A stretch of 64,000 bases of DNA from Homoserinimonas sedimenticola (GTDB taxonomy: Bacteria > Actinomycetota > Actinomycetes > Actinomycetales > Microbacteriaceae), in assembly GCF_026094475.1 (NCBI RefSeq), contig NZ_JAPELL010000001.1, positions 1,388,326 to 1,452,325 of the forward strand, in the 5' to 3' direction. Position numbers and translations under genes: made by a program. The notes beneath the pieces were generated by a model, which saw nothing but the letters and a program-made list of their open reading frames with translations, searched no databases and was not told where the DNA came from. Each line of letters starts with the position of its first letter. The first letter of the stretch is position 1. Shown here piece after piece: positions 1 to 6,056 of this stretch.

Positions 1-559
1 GGACGCCGAATTCACCTTCGTGCCCCCCGGGAGCGTGAATTTGCCGCCCCTCAGCTGTGGCGGGCGGCAGCTCGGCGCGCGGCGCCATGCCCGCGAGACT
101 GCGGGGGCCGCTACCCCGGGCGAGGCCGAGCAGCACGGTCTCCGCCTGGTCGTCGAGGGTGTGGCCGAGAAGCACTGCGGATGCCGCGAGCTCAGCCGCG
201 ACCGCCGCGAGGCCCGCATACCGTGCCGCACGGGCTGCCGCCTCGGGCCCGCCGCCGGAGGCCACCTCCACCCGACGCACCACCACGGGGTCGAGTCCGA
301 GCTCGCTGGCCTGCCGCGCGGCCTGCGCCGCGACATCCGCGGAGCCCTCCTGCAGCCCGTGGTCGATCACGATGGCACCGGCGCGTAGGCCGGCCCGCGG
401 CGCCTCGAACGCGGTCGCCGCCGCGAGGGCGAGCGAGTCGGGGCCGCCGCTCAGGGCGACGAGCACGAGCCGCCCCTCGCCGACGACTGCGAGGGATGCG
501 CGCACGCCCCGCCGCACGTCCGCGATGGCAGGAGTCAGTCGGGGGCGGCGAGGGTGCAT
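1..559 (-). CDS. tilS: tRNA(Ile)-lysidine synthase TilS, N-terminal part (cut by window start)
   Basis: The visible 186 residues start [18 protein letters not shown] and carry the N-type ATP pyrophosphatase loop [12 protein letters not shown] and the downstream motif [20 protein letters not shown], both typical of TilS. In the family this enzyme converts C34 of the CAU-anticodon tRNA-Ile to lysidine using ATP and lysine, changing decoding from AUG to AUA. The 3' end lies outside the window. It is divergent from ppa, 47 bp away, an arrangement common in Actinobacteria. No ribosome site precedes the ATG; instead TAACGT lies six bases upstream, as in a leaderless transcript. Confidence 0.93.
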   Translation of the reverse strand, partial: MHPRRPRLTPAIADVRRGVRASLAVVGEGRLVLVALSGGPDSLALAAATAFEAPRAGLRAGAIVIDHGLQEGSADVAAQAARQASELGLDPVVVRRVEVASGGGPEAAARAARYAGLAAVAAELAASAVLLGHTLDDQAETVLLGLARGSGPRSLAGMAPRAELPPATAEGRQIHAPGGHEGEFGV

Positions 560-565
560 CCAGTA

Positions 566-571
566 ACGTTA
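566..571 (-). promoter_or_regulatory. Extended -10 box of a leaderless tilS transcript
   Basis: On the minus strand TAACGT is followed by exactly six bases and then the tilS ATG. The same layout recurs before six other genes here. A convincing -35 hexamer is not visible. Confidence 0.5.
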
Positions 572-606
572 TTCCAGCATTCGCCGAACCGAGGAGCAGG
601 AGCCCC

Positions 607-1101
607 ATGCCCGACTACGACGTCATCATCGAGGTGCCCAAGGGCAGCCGCAACAAGTACGAGATCGACCACGAGACCGGTCGCATCGTGCTCGACCGCG
701 TGCTCTACACCCCCATGGCCTACCCCACCGACTACGGCTTCTTCGAGAACACCCTCGCCGACGACGGTGACCCCGTCGACGTGCTCGTGCTCGGCGAGTA
801 CCCGCTCTTCCCCGGCATCCAGATGCGCGTGCGCCCCGTCGGCGTCTTCAAGATGACGGATGACGGCGGCAGCGACGCCAAGGTCATCGCTGTCGCCGCG
901 AAGGACCCGCGCTGGGAGCACATCCAGGATGTGAACGACATCCCCGAGTACAAGCGCAAGGAGATCGAGCACTTCTTCGAGCACTACAAGGACCTCGAGC
1001 CCGGCAAGTGGGTCAAGACCGAGGGCTGGGGCGATGTCGCCGAGGCCGAGGAGATCGTGCAGGGCGGATACGCGAACTACGTTCCGCCCGCCGGGCACTA
1101 G
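607..1101 (+). CDS. ppa: Inorganic pyrophosphatase, family I
   Basis: A 164-aa soluble cytoplasmic enzyme that hydrolyses pyrophosphate to two phosphates and pulls biosynthetic reactions forward. It has the family I signature with three aspartates, [10 protein letters not shown], plus the N-terminal [13 protein letters not shown] block and YPTDYGF. Length matches bacterial family I enzymes. The ATG at 607 is preceded by GAGGAGCAGG at 591-600, a good ribosome site; an in-frame upstream extension exists but reads as low-complexity Arg/Pro/Ala and is not coding. A bidirectional hairpin follows at 1109-1147. Confidence 0.97.
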   Translation: MPDYDVIIEVPKGSRNKYEIDHETGRIVLDRVLYTPMAYPTDYGFFENTLADDGDPVDVLVLGEYPLFPGIQMRVRPVGVFKMTDDGGSDAKVIAVAAKDPRWEHIQDVNDIPEYKRKEIEHFFEHYKDLEPGKWVKTEGWGDVAEAEEIVQGGYANYVPPAGH

Positions 1102-1108
1102 TCGCAAC

Positions 1109-1147
1109 GTGAAGGGGCGGGTCGCAACTGCGGCCCGCCCCTTTACG
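1109..1147. terminator. Bidirectional terminator between ppa and the M23 gene
   Basis: A 14-bp stem (1109-1122 with 1134-1147, one G-T pair) lies between two convergent genes. The arms contain AAGGGGCGGG and CCCGCCCCTT, giving A and T flanks usable in both directions. Confidence 0.75.
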
Positions 1148-1156
1148 TCTCGTCGT

Positions 1157-2425
1157 CTAGATGCCGACGCCGCGCGCCCGCAGGAACGGCACGGGGTCGG
1201 TCGTCACGCCGTTCACCCGCACTTCGAAGTGCAGGTGGCAGCCGGTCGAGGTCCCGGTCGTGCCGACGTAGGCGATGACCTGGCCCGCGTTGACCCACTG
1301 CCCGTAGGCGACAGCGATGCCGCCGGGACGGATGTGCGCGTAGGCCGTCTGGGCGCCGCCGCCGTGGTTGATCTTGACGTAGTTGCCGTAGCCGCCACTC
1401 ATGCCCGCGAAGACAACGGTGCCGGAGGTGGCCGCGTAGATGGGGGCACCGCAGCCGGGGGCGAGGTCGACGCCGCCGTGAAGCGAGCTGGCTCCGCTCG
1501 TGGGCGGGATGCGCCATCCGTAGCTGCTGGAGATGTAGCCGCCCGAGGGACGCACCCAACCGGATGCCGTGGGGGTGCCGCCCTGGTTGTTCTTGGCTGC
1601 CTCCTCGGCGGCCTTGCGGCGGGCCTCCTCCTCGGCGGCCCTGCGGCGCGCCTCCTCCGCAAGGCGGATCTGCTCGCCGATCGCGTAGTCCGCCTCGGTC
1701 GCGGCGCGGTTCTCGCGCAGCACGCTCAGCTGGGCCTCGAGCCGTTCGCGGTTGCCTGCCTGCTCCTCGAGGGCGGCGTTCGCGGCATCCGCTGCTTGCT
1801 GCGCCTCGATCATCGCGACCTCGGCCTCGGCGGCAAGCACGGCGAGGGCCTCCTCGGCGACCTTAGCCTGGTCGCTGAGTGCCTGCGCCGCGTTCTCGTC
1901 ACGCTTCGCCTTCGCGAAGAGCCCGTTGGACTGTTCGCCGATCTTGTCGGCGCGCCCGAGCTGACCCAGAAGGTCGTCGGAGTCGGTGAAGAGCAGGGTG
2001 GCCGTGAGGTCGTTGGAGCCGACGCGCTGCAGCCGGGCAGCGAGCTGGCCTGCGCGCGTCATCGACTCCTCGGCGGTGGCACGCGCCTCGGCGACCTGCT
2101 CCTCGAGCGTCGCGTACTTGTAGGCGGCTTCGTCGTAGGCCTGCTGGGCGGCGATGAACTCGTCGCCCTTCGCCATCGCCTCCGCCTCGGTGGCGGCGAC
2201 GTTGGCCTCGAGCTGCGCGAGCAGGCGCTCGAGCCGGGCGATCTCGGCCTTCTTGGCGGCCTCGCTGGCGCGCGAGTTGAGCACGTCCTGCCAGCTGGGG
2301 TAGTCGGCGGCGTGGGCGGCGGGCACGACGGGGGCGAGCACGCCTCCCGTGAGCAGCACGCCGAGGACGGCGAGCGTCGCGATGACGATGCGAGAACGAC
2401 GCGTCCCCGTGCTGTGGTGCTTCAT
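1157..2425 (-). CDS. Secreted M23 (LytM-type) peptidoglycan endopeptidase with coiled coil
   Basis: 422 aa. Residues 1-39 form a signal peptide (basic start, hydrophobic IVIATLAVLGVLL, cleavage near AHA-ADYPSW). Residues about 45-290 are an Ala/Glu/Arg-rich coiled coil and the M23 domain fills about 305-422. Zinc ligands are H316 and D320 in SSLHGGVDLAPG and H399 in CHLHFEV; H364 and H397 are the catalytic-type histidines, so the site looks active. The family cleaves peptide cross-links in the wall and the coiled coil often mediates control by division proteins. A close paralogue lies immediately upstream on the same strand (2597-3781), suggesting tandem duplication. Direct repeats at 2468-2490 may be a regulatory site. 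Confidence 0.93.
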   Translation of the reverse strand: MKHHSTGTRRSRIVIATLAVLGVLLTGGVLAPVVPAAHAADYPSWQDVLNSRASEAAKKAEIARLERLLAQLEANVAATEAEAMAKGDEFIAAQQAYDEAAYKYATLEEQVAEARATAEESMTRAGQLAARLQRVGSNDLTATLLFTDSDDLLGQLGRADKIGEQSNGLFAKAKRDENAAQALSDQAKVAEEALAVLAAEAEVAMIEAQQAADAANAALEEQAGNRERLEAQLSVLRENRAATEADYAIGEQIRLAEEARRRAAEEEARRKAAEEAAKNNQGGTPTASGWVRPSGGYISSSYGWRIPPTSGASSLHGGVDLAPGCGAPIYAATSGTVVFAGMSGGYGNYVKINHGGGAQTAYAHIRPGGIAVAYGQWVNAGQVIAYVGTTGTSTGCHLHFEVRVNGVTTDPVPFLRARGVGI

Positions 2426-2467
2426 TCTTCCCCGTATCCCGCGTCAGCGATCACAGTGGTATCCCCC

Positions 2468-2490
2468 GTAACACTGTTAACACAAGTAAC
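2468..2490 (-). promoter_or_regulatory. Direct GTTAC/GTGTTA repeats upstream of the M23 gene
   Basis: Read on the minus strand the segment has GTTAC, GTGTTA and GTGTTAC, the last two starting 9 bases apart. It sits about 45-65 bp before the start codon in an otherwise GC-rich region. Loose direct repeats of this kind are known for the actinobacterial response regulator MtrA, which controls M23 and NlpC wall hydrolases; assignment here is inference. Confidence 0.35.
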
Positions 2491-2539
2491 AATAGCAACT
2501 CGGGGCGCGATGGCAAGGGTTTCTCGCCGCGGGGAGGAC

Positions 2540-2572
2540 GCGGCATCCGCTCAGAGGACTATCGGATGCCGC
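2540..2572 (-). terminator. Hairpin downstream of the second M23 gene
   Basis: A perfect 10-bp inverted repeat, GCGGCATCCG at 2540-2549 and CGGATGCCGC at 2563-2572, lies 25 bp past the stop of the M23 gene at 2597. No T-run follows, so it may act as a weak terminator or 3' stabiliser. Confidence 0.5.
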
Positions 2573-2596
2573 CTGCCGGGGGTTAGTACGGAGCGC

Positions 2597-3781
2597 TCAG
2601 ATGCTCACGCCCTGGCCGCGCAGGAACGTCGCGGGGTCGGTCGTGGCGCCCCCCACACGCACCTCGAAGTGCAGGTGGCACCCCGTGGAGGTGCCCGTCG
2701 TGCCGACGTGGGCGATGAGCTGGCCGGGGCCGACGCGCTGGCCCGCACTCACGCGGATGCCGCCCGCGACGATGTGCCCGTAGGCGCTCGAAGTGCCGTC
2801 GCCGTGGTTGATGCGAATGTAGTAGCCGTAGCCACCATTCCACCCCGCGTACTCGACCGTGCCCGAGTGGGCGGCGAAGATGGGGGCATTGCAACCGGGC
2901 GCCAGATCGATGCCGCCGTGCAGTGAACTCGCGCCACTTTTCGGGGGCACGCGCCAGCCATAGCCGCTCGAGATGTACCCGGCGGAGGGGCGAGCCCAAC
3001 CCGTCGCCGAGACGACACCGGCAGCACCCTCGCCCCACAGCGCCTTGATGCCTGCCGTGTACTCCGCCTCGGTCGCGAGGCGGTTCTCCTTGAGGGTTGC
3101 CAGCTGTGCCTGCAGCCGCGCCTTGTGATCCTGCTGTTCCTCGAGGGCGGCGAATGCGGCATCCGCGGCGGCCTGCGCCTCCTCCATCTTGCGCTGCGCG
3201 ACAGCCGCGAGCTCCTCGAGGGCGGCCTTCGCGAGGTTCGCCTGGTCGGTGAGCGACTGGGCCGTGTTCTGATCCTGCTTCGCCTTCGCGAAGACACCGC
3301 TTGACTGCTCACTCACCTTCGATGCCATGCCCAGTTGGCCGAGAAGGTTGTCAGCGCTTCCCTGCCCGAAGAGGAGGGTCGCGGTGATGTCGGCACCTCC
3401 CGCGCGCTGCGTGCGCGCCGCGAGCTGCCCCGCCTGCAGCATCGACTCCTCCGCCTGCAGCTGTGCAGTGTCGGCCTGCTCCTGAAGCTGCTGCGCCTTG
3501 AACGCGGCCTCGTCGTAGGCCTGCTGGGCCTCGAAGTATTCGTCGCCCTTCTGCTTGGCGACCTTCTCCTTGGCCTTGACGTCGGCCTCCAGCTGCGTGA
3601 GCAGCCCCTCGAGCCGGGTCACCTCGGCAGCCTTCGCCGCCTCGCTCGCACGCGCGCCGAGCACGTCGTCCCAGCTCGGGTAGTTCGCCGCCCAGGCAGG
3701 GCCTGGGGTGCCCACGACCGCGCCCGTCACGAGCAGGGTCGCGGCGGCGAGGGTCGCGAGCAGGGGTCGGACACGCGACAT
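2597..3781 (-). CDS. Secreted M23 (LytM-type) peptidoglycan endopeptidase, paralogue
   Basis: 394 aa from the chosen start MSRVRPLLATLAAATLL. The hydrophobic signal peptide ends near AWA-ANYPSWDD, followed by a long Ala/Glu/Lys/Gln coiled coil and a C-terminal M23 domain with SSLHGGIDLAPG and CHLHFEVRVGG, so all zinc ligands are present. It is closely similar throughout to the neighbour at 1157-2425, including the YPSW start of the mature protein. The ATG at 3781 has GAGGGG seven bases upstream; the alternative ATG at 3799 has no ribosome site. Expected role: cleavage of peptidoglycan peptide bridges during growth or division, outside the membrane. Confidence 0.92.
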   Translation of the reverse strand: MSRVRPLLATLAAATLLVTGAVVGTPGPAWAANYPSWDDVLGARASEAAKAAEVTRLEGLLTQLEADVKAKEKVAKQKGDEYFEAQQAYDEAAFKAQQLQEQADTAQLQAEESMLQAGQLAARTQRAGGADITATLLFGQGSADNLLGQLGMASKVSEQSSGVFAKAKQDQNTAQSLTDQANLAKAALEELAAVAQRKMEEAQAAADAAFAALEEQQDHKARLQAQLATLKENRLATEAEYTAGIKALWGEGAAGVVSATGWARPSAGYISSGYGWRVPPKSGASSLHGGIDLAPGCNAPIFAAHSGTVEYAGWNGGYGYYIRINHGDGTSSAYGHIVAGGIRVSAGQRVGPGQLIAHVGTTGTSTGCHLHFEVRVGGATTDPATFLRGQGVSI

Positions 3782-3882
3782 CCGTGGTCCCCTCGTCATG
3801 CAAGAAATGTAGCGCGGAGCCGCCCTCCTGTCCGGGAGCAACTCGCCCCAGTCGCGTGCGGCAAGGATGACGGATGTTCGGT

Positions 3883-3911
3883 TTGGTAAATTGGCGCGGC
3901 ATCCGTATGCT
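3883..3911 (+). promoter_or_regulatory. Promoter of the tRNA cluster
   Basis: TTGGTA at 3883-3888, a 17-bp spacer and TATGCT at 3906-3911 match a housekeeping-sigma promoter about 32 bp before the first tRNA. Confidence 0.6.
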
Positions 3912-3942
3912 TATCGTTCGGTAGGCAAGAAGCTCGCTTCAC

Positions 3943-4015
3943 GGCCCCATCGTTTAGTGGCCTAGGACACCGCCCTTTCACGGCGGCAGCACGGGTTCGA
4001 ATCCCGTTGGGGTCA
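3943..4015 (+). tRNA. tRNA-Glu (anticodon TTC)
   Basis: Cloverleaf with acceptor stem GGCCCCA/TGGGGTC, anticodon arm CCGCC-CTTTCAC-GGCGG giving anticodon TTC, and T arm ACGGG-TTCGAAT-CCCGT. CCA is not encoded. First of three clustered tRNAs. Confidence 0.96.
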
Positions 4016-4037
4016 CAAAACACAATTGAATAAGCAA

Positions 4038-4111
4038 GGCCCTGTGGCGCAGTTGGTTAGCGCGCCGCCCTGTCACGGCGGAGGTCGCCGGTTCAAGTCC
4101 GGTCAGGGTCG
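4038..4111 (+). tRNA. tRNA-Asp (anticodon GTC)
   Basis: Acceptor stem GGCCCTG/CAGGGTC, anticodon arm CCGCC-CTGTCAC-GGCGG giving GTC, normal T loop TTCAAGT. It lies 22 bp after tRNA-Glu and is followed by a hairpin. Confidence 0.96.
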
Positions 4112-4112
4112 C

Positions 4113-4148
4113 AAGGCACGGTTCACTCTCGCCAGTGTGCCGTGCCTT
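4113..4148 (+). terminator. Hairpin between tRNA-Asp and tRNA-Phe
   Basis: A nine-base perfect inverted repeat, AAGGCACGG and CCGTGCCTT, flanks an 18-nt loop right after tRNA-Asp and is followed by ATTCAT. It could end transcription or guide processing. Confidence 0.6.
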
Positions 4149-4180
4149 ATTCATCTGGGGTGACAGCCAGATGAGAGCAC

Positions 4181-4253
4181 GGCTCTGTAGCTCAGTTGGT
4201 AGAGCGTTCGACTGAAAATCGAAAGGTCACCGGATCGACGCCGGTCGGAGCCA
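4181..4253 (+). tRNA. tRNA-Phe (anticodon GAA)
   Basis: Acceptor stem GGCTCTG/CGGAGCC, anticodon arm TTCGA-CTGAAAA-TCGAA giving GAA. The T loop is ATCGACG rather than the canonical TTCRANN, so position 54 is A. All stems pair, so it is judged functional. Confidence 0.95.
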
Positions 4254-4255
4254 CT

Positions 4256-4296
4256 GGCCCTAGTTCCTAGCTTCTACATGGGACTGGGGCCTTTTT
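4256..4296 (+). terminator. Intrinsic terminator after tRNA-Phe
   Basis: A 12-bp stem (4256-4267 with 4280-4291, two wobble pairs) is followed by five T residues at 4292-4296. Confidence 0.85.
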
Positions 4297-4404
4297 CATG
4301 CCCTTTTCGCCGATACACCCTGTCGCGCCCGGTGACTCCCGCCGTACCGTTCACACCATCGGGCGCAAAGCCGAGCACGTGACATCCGCGACGAGGAGGG
4401 CACC

Positions 4405-5013
4405 ATGAGCAACCAGCACGAGCACGAGCACGAGCACGAGCAGAAGCAGCACGAGAAGCACGGCGGCGGCATGCACGGCGGCGGCAAGATGTACTTGCGC
4501 TTCGGCGCCATGATCCTCACTGGCATGGTCGTCATGTACTGGGTCATGTTCGTGGGCTCGTGGGAGTGGGGGCACATCCGCTTCAGCGAGAGCCGCATCT
4601 TCATGGCCATCACGATGGGCGGCACCATGGGACTCGTCATGCTCGCCTGGATGCTCAACATGTACAAGAACACGAAGGCGAATATCGCGGTCGTCGCGGT
4701 CAGCGTGCTGCTGATCGGCGGCGGGGTCTTCCTCGACCGCAGCCAGGTCACGGTCGACGGCACCGCGTTCATGCGGGCCATGATTCCCCATCACTCGCTC
4801 GCGATCACCCGCTCGGAGCGAGCGCAGATCGAAGACGTGCGAGTGTGCCAGCTGGCCGTCGAGATCAGTGAGGCGCAGAAGCGCGAGATTGCCGAAATGG
4901 ACTGGTTGATCGAGGACATCGCCAAGAACGGCATCGCCGCGACGGCTGAGGAAGCCGAATCCCGCCCCGTGCCCGACTTCACCGGAGAGGCGCTTCGCCG
5001 CTGCGCAGGCTGA
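4405..5013 (+). CDS. DUF305 family membrane protein with His-rich N-terminus
   Basis: 202 aa. Residues 1-30 hold repeated His-Glu pairs and two MHGGG-like motifs. Three membrane segments follow (about 32-53, 65-87 and 92-110). The rest is a DUF305 four-helix domain with the hallmark FMRAMIPHHSLAI and a second helix ending EIAEMDWLIEDI. DUF305 proteins are often found near copper or other metal-handling genes and the His-rich tail could bind metal, but no metal-resistance genes are adjacent, so function is unproven. The ATG at 4405 follows GAGGAGGGCACC, a strong ribosome site. The HtaA gene starts 15 bp downstream. Confidence 0.85.
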   Translation: MSNQHEHEHEHEQKQHEKHGGGMHGGGKMYLRFGAMILTGMVVMYWVMFVGSWEWGHIRFSESRIFMAITMGGTMGLVMLAWMLNMYKNTKANIAVVAVSVLLIGGGVFLDRSQVTVDGTAFMRAMIPHHSLAITRSERAQIEDVRVCQLAVEISEAQKREIAEMDWLIEDIAKNGIAATAEEAESRPVPDFTGEALRRCAG

Positions 5014-5016
5014 GCC

Positions 5017-5022
5017 TAGGCT
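5017..5022 (+). promoter_or_regulatory. TANNNT box of a possible leaderless HtaA transcript
   Basis: TAGGCT lies six bases before the ATG at 5029, and no ribosome site is present in the 15-bp gap after the DUF305 gene. Confidence 0.4.
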
Positions 5023-5028
5023 CGCAGC

Positions 5029-5511
5029 ATGCAGGAACCAGCGGATGCCACGGGCCCGGGCCTCGCGTGGGGCGTCAAGGCGAGCTTCGTGCGCTACGTC
5101 ACGATGGGCGGCGGCGAGGTGCGGGTGTCGCCGGCTGCGGCATCCGTCGACGGCCTGGTGTTCTTTCCCCTCCTCGACCAGGGAGACTTCGAGTTGGCGA
5201 CCGCCCGCGGCACCCTCCGTTTCGGCGGGAGCGTGCGGTTCACGGGCCACTTCGGTGCGCTCGATCTGATGCTTGCCGAGCCGTGGCTCGAATCCGATGA
5301 GCGGGGTGCGGTCGTGAGTGTCGACACGGGGGCGACGGGGCGCGTTCCGCTCGTCGCGCTCGGCCCCGCCGAGACAGGCGTGGAGGGCGAGCTGATCGTG
5401 TGGCGCGACATCGAGACGCGGATGCTGCCCGAGGCGGGTCCGCTCTTCAACGGGGTGTATGGCGCGGGAGAGCCCTTCGACCCCGCGACCCTGCGCATCC
5501 GCGACCTCTAG
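5029..5511 (+). CDS. HtaA-domain protein without export signal
   Basis: 160 aa consisting almost entirely of one HtaA domain: GLAWGVKASFVRYV near the start, then GTLRFGGSVRFTGHFGALDL, matching the conserved core of heme-binding HtaA modules. In Corynebacterium HtaA proteins are secreted or wall-attached heme receptors. Here there is no signal peptide, membrane helix or heme exporter/importer nearby, so the protein should be cytoplasmic and its ligand is unknown. The start follows TAGGCT by six bases, fitting a leaderless message. The next gene is convergent. Confidence 0.82.
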   Translation: MQEPADATGPGLAWGVKASFVRYVTMGGGEVRVSPAAASVDGLVFFPLLDQGDFELATARGTLRFGGSVRFTGHFGALDLMLAEPWLESDERGAVVSVDTGATGRVPLVALGPAETGVEGELIVWRDIETRMLPEAGPLFNGVYGAGEPFDPATLRIRDL

Positions 5512-5526
5512 CTCCGGGCCTTCGGG

Positions 5527-5590
5527 AGGAGATTTTGCGCGGCACGCCGCATAGGCGCACCCCTCGGCGGCGTGTCACGCAGAATCTCCT
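5527..5590. repeat. Long imperfect palindrome between convergent genes
   Basis: A 13-bp outer stem (5527-5539 with 5578-5590), a 2x2 internal loop, a 9-bp inner stem (5542-5550 with 5567-5575) and a 16-nt loop. It separates the convergent HtaA and ElaA genes. It may be a bidirectional terminator or a dispersed palindromic repeat; there is no T-run. Confidence 0.6.
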
Positions 5591-5614
5591 GCAGAACGTG
5601 CCGCGGCGGCCGGG

Positions 5615-6049
5615 TTAGGCCGGCCGCCGCATGGGCACGTGCGGGATCCCGTCCTCCTCGAACCCGGGGCCGCAGGTGCGGAAGCCGAACGCGCCGTACC
5701 AGCCCTCAAGGTGCGCCTGGGCGTCGAGACGGATGCTTCGGCCCTCGCAGCGCGCGATGGCATCCGTCATCAACCTCCCCGACAGGCCCCGGCCTCGCGC
5801 GGAGGCCGCTGTCGCGACCCGCCCGATGCGCATCCCCTCAGGATCGACCAGCACGCGCAGGGTCGAGAGCACTTCGCCCTCCTCTTCCGCCCAGAACTGG
5901 ACGGTGCCCGGCTCGAGGTCCCGGCCGTCGATGTCGTCGTAGGCGGCCTCCTGTTCGACCACGAAGACGGCGCTGCGGAGCCAGAGGATGCGGTAGAGCG
6001 CCTCGGCCGCGAGGTCGCTGGTGGGGGCGGAGTGGAAGCGGATGGGCAT
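5615..6049 (-). CDS. ElaA-family GNAT N-acetyltransferase
   Basis: 144 aa. The start MPIRFHSAPTSDL and the block LYRILWLRSAVFVVEQ followed by AYDDIDGRDLEPGT are the typical ElaA pattern, and RVATAASARGRGLSGRLM is the acetyl-CoA binding motif A. Substrate unknown. The ATG at 6049 lies only seven bases after the stop of the LOV-GGDEF-EAL gene, so it looks like the last gene of the long tad operon. An upstream in-frame extension overlaps that gene and is rejected. The palindrome at 5527-5590 follows. Confidence 0.88.
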   Translation of the reverse strand: MPIRFHSAPTSDLAAEALYRILWLRSAVFVVEQEAAYDDIDGRDLEPGTVQFWAEEEGEVLSTLRVLVDPEGMRIGRVATAASARGRGLSGRLMTDAIARCEGRSIRLDAQAHLEGWYGAFGFRTCGPGFEEDGIPHVPMRRPA

Positions 6050-6056
6050 CCCTCGA

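Noticed and set aside
2426-2596. c-di-AMP (ydaO-type) riboswitch upstream of the M23 gene
   Set aside because: Such riboswitches often precede actinobacterial wall hydrolases, but the 170-bp gap is too short and lacks the conserved paired elements.
1034-2926. 630-codon plus-strand frame
   Set aside because: Runs across two M23 genes in antisense and through a terminator; no protein features.
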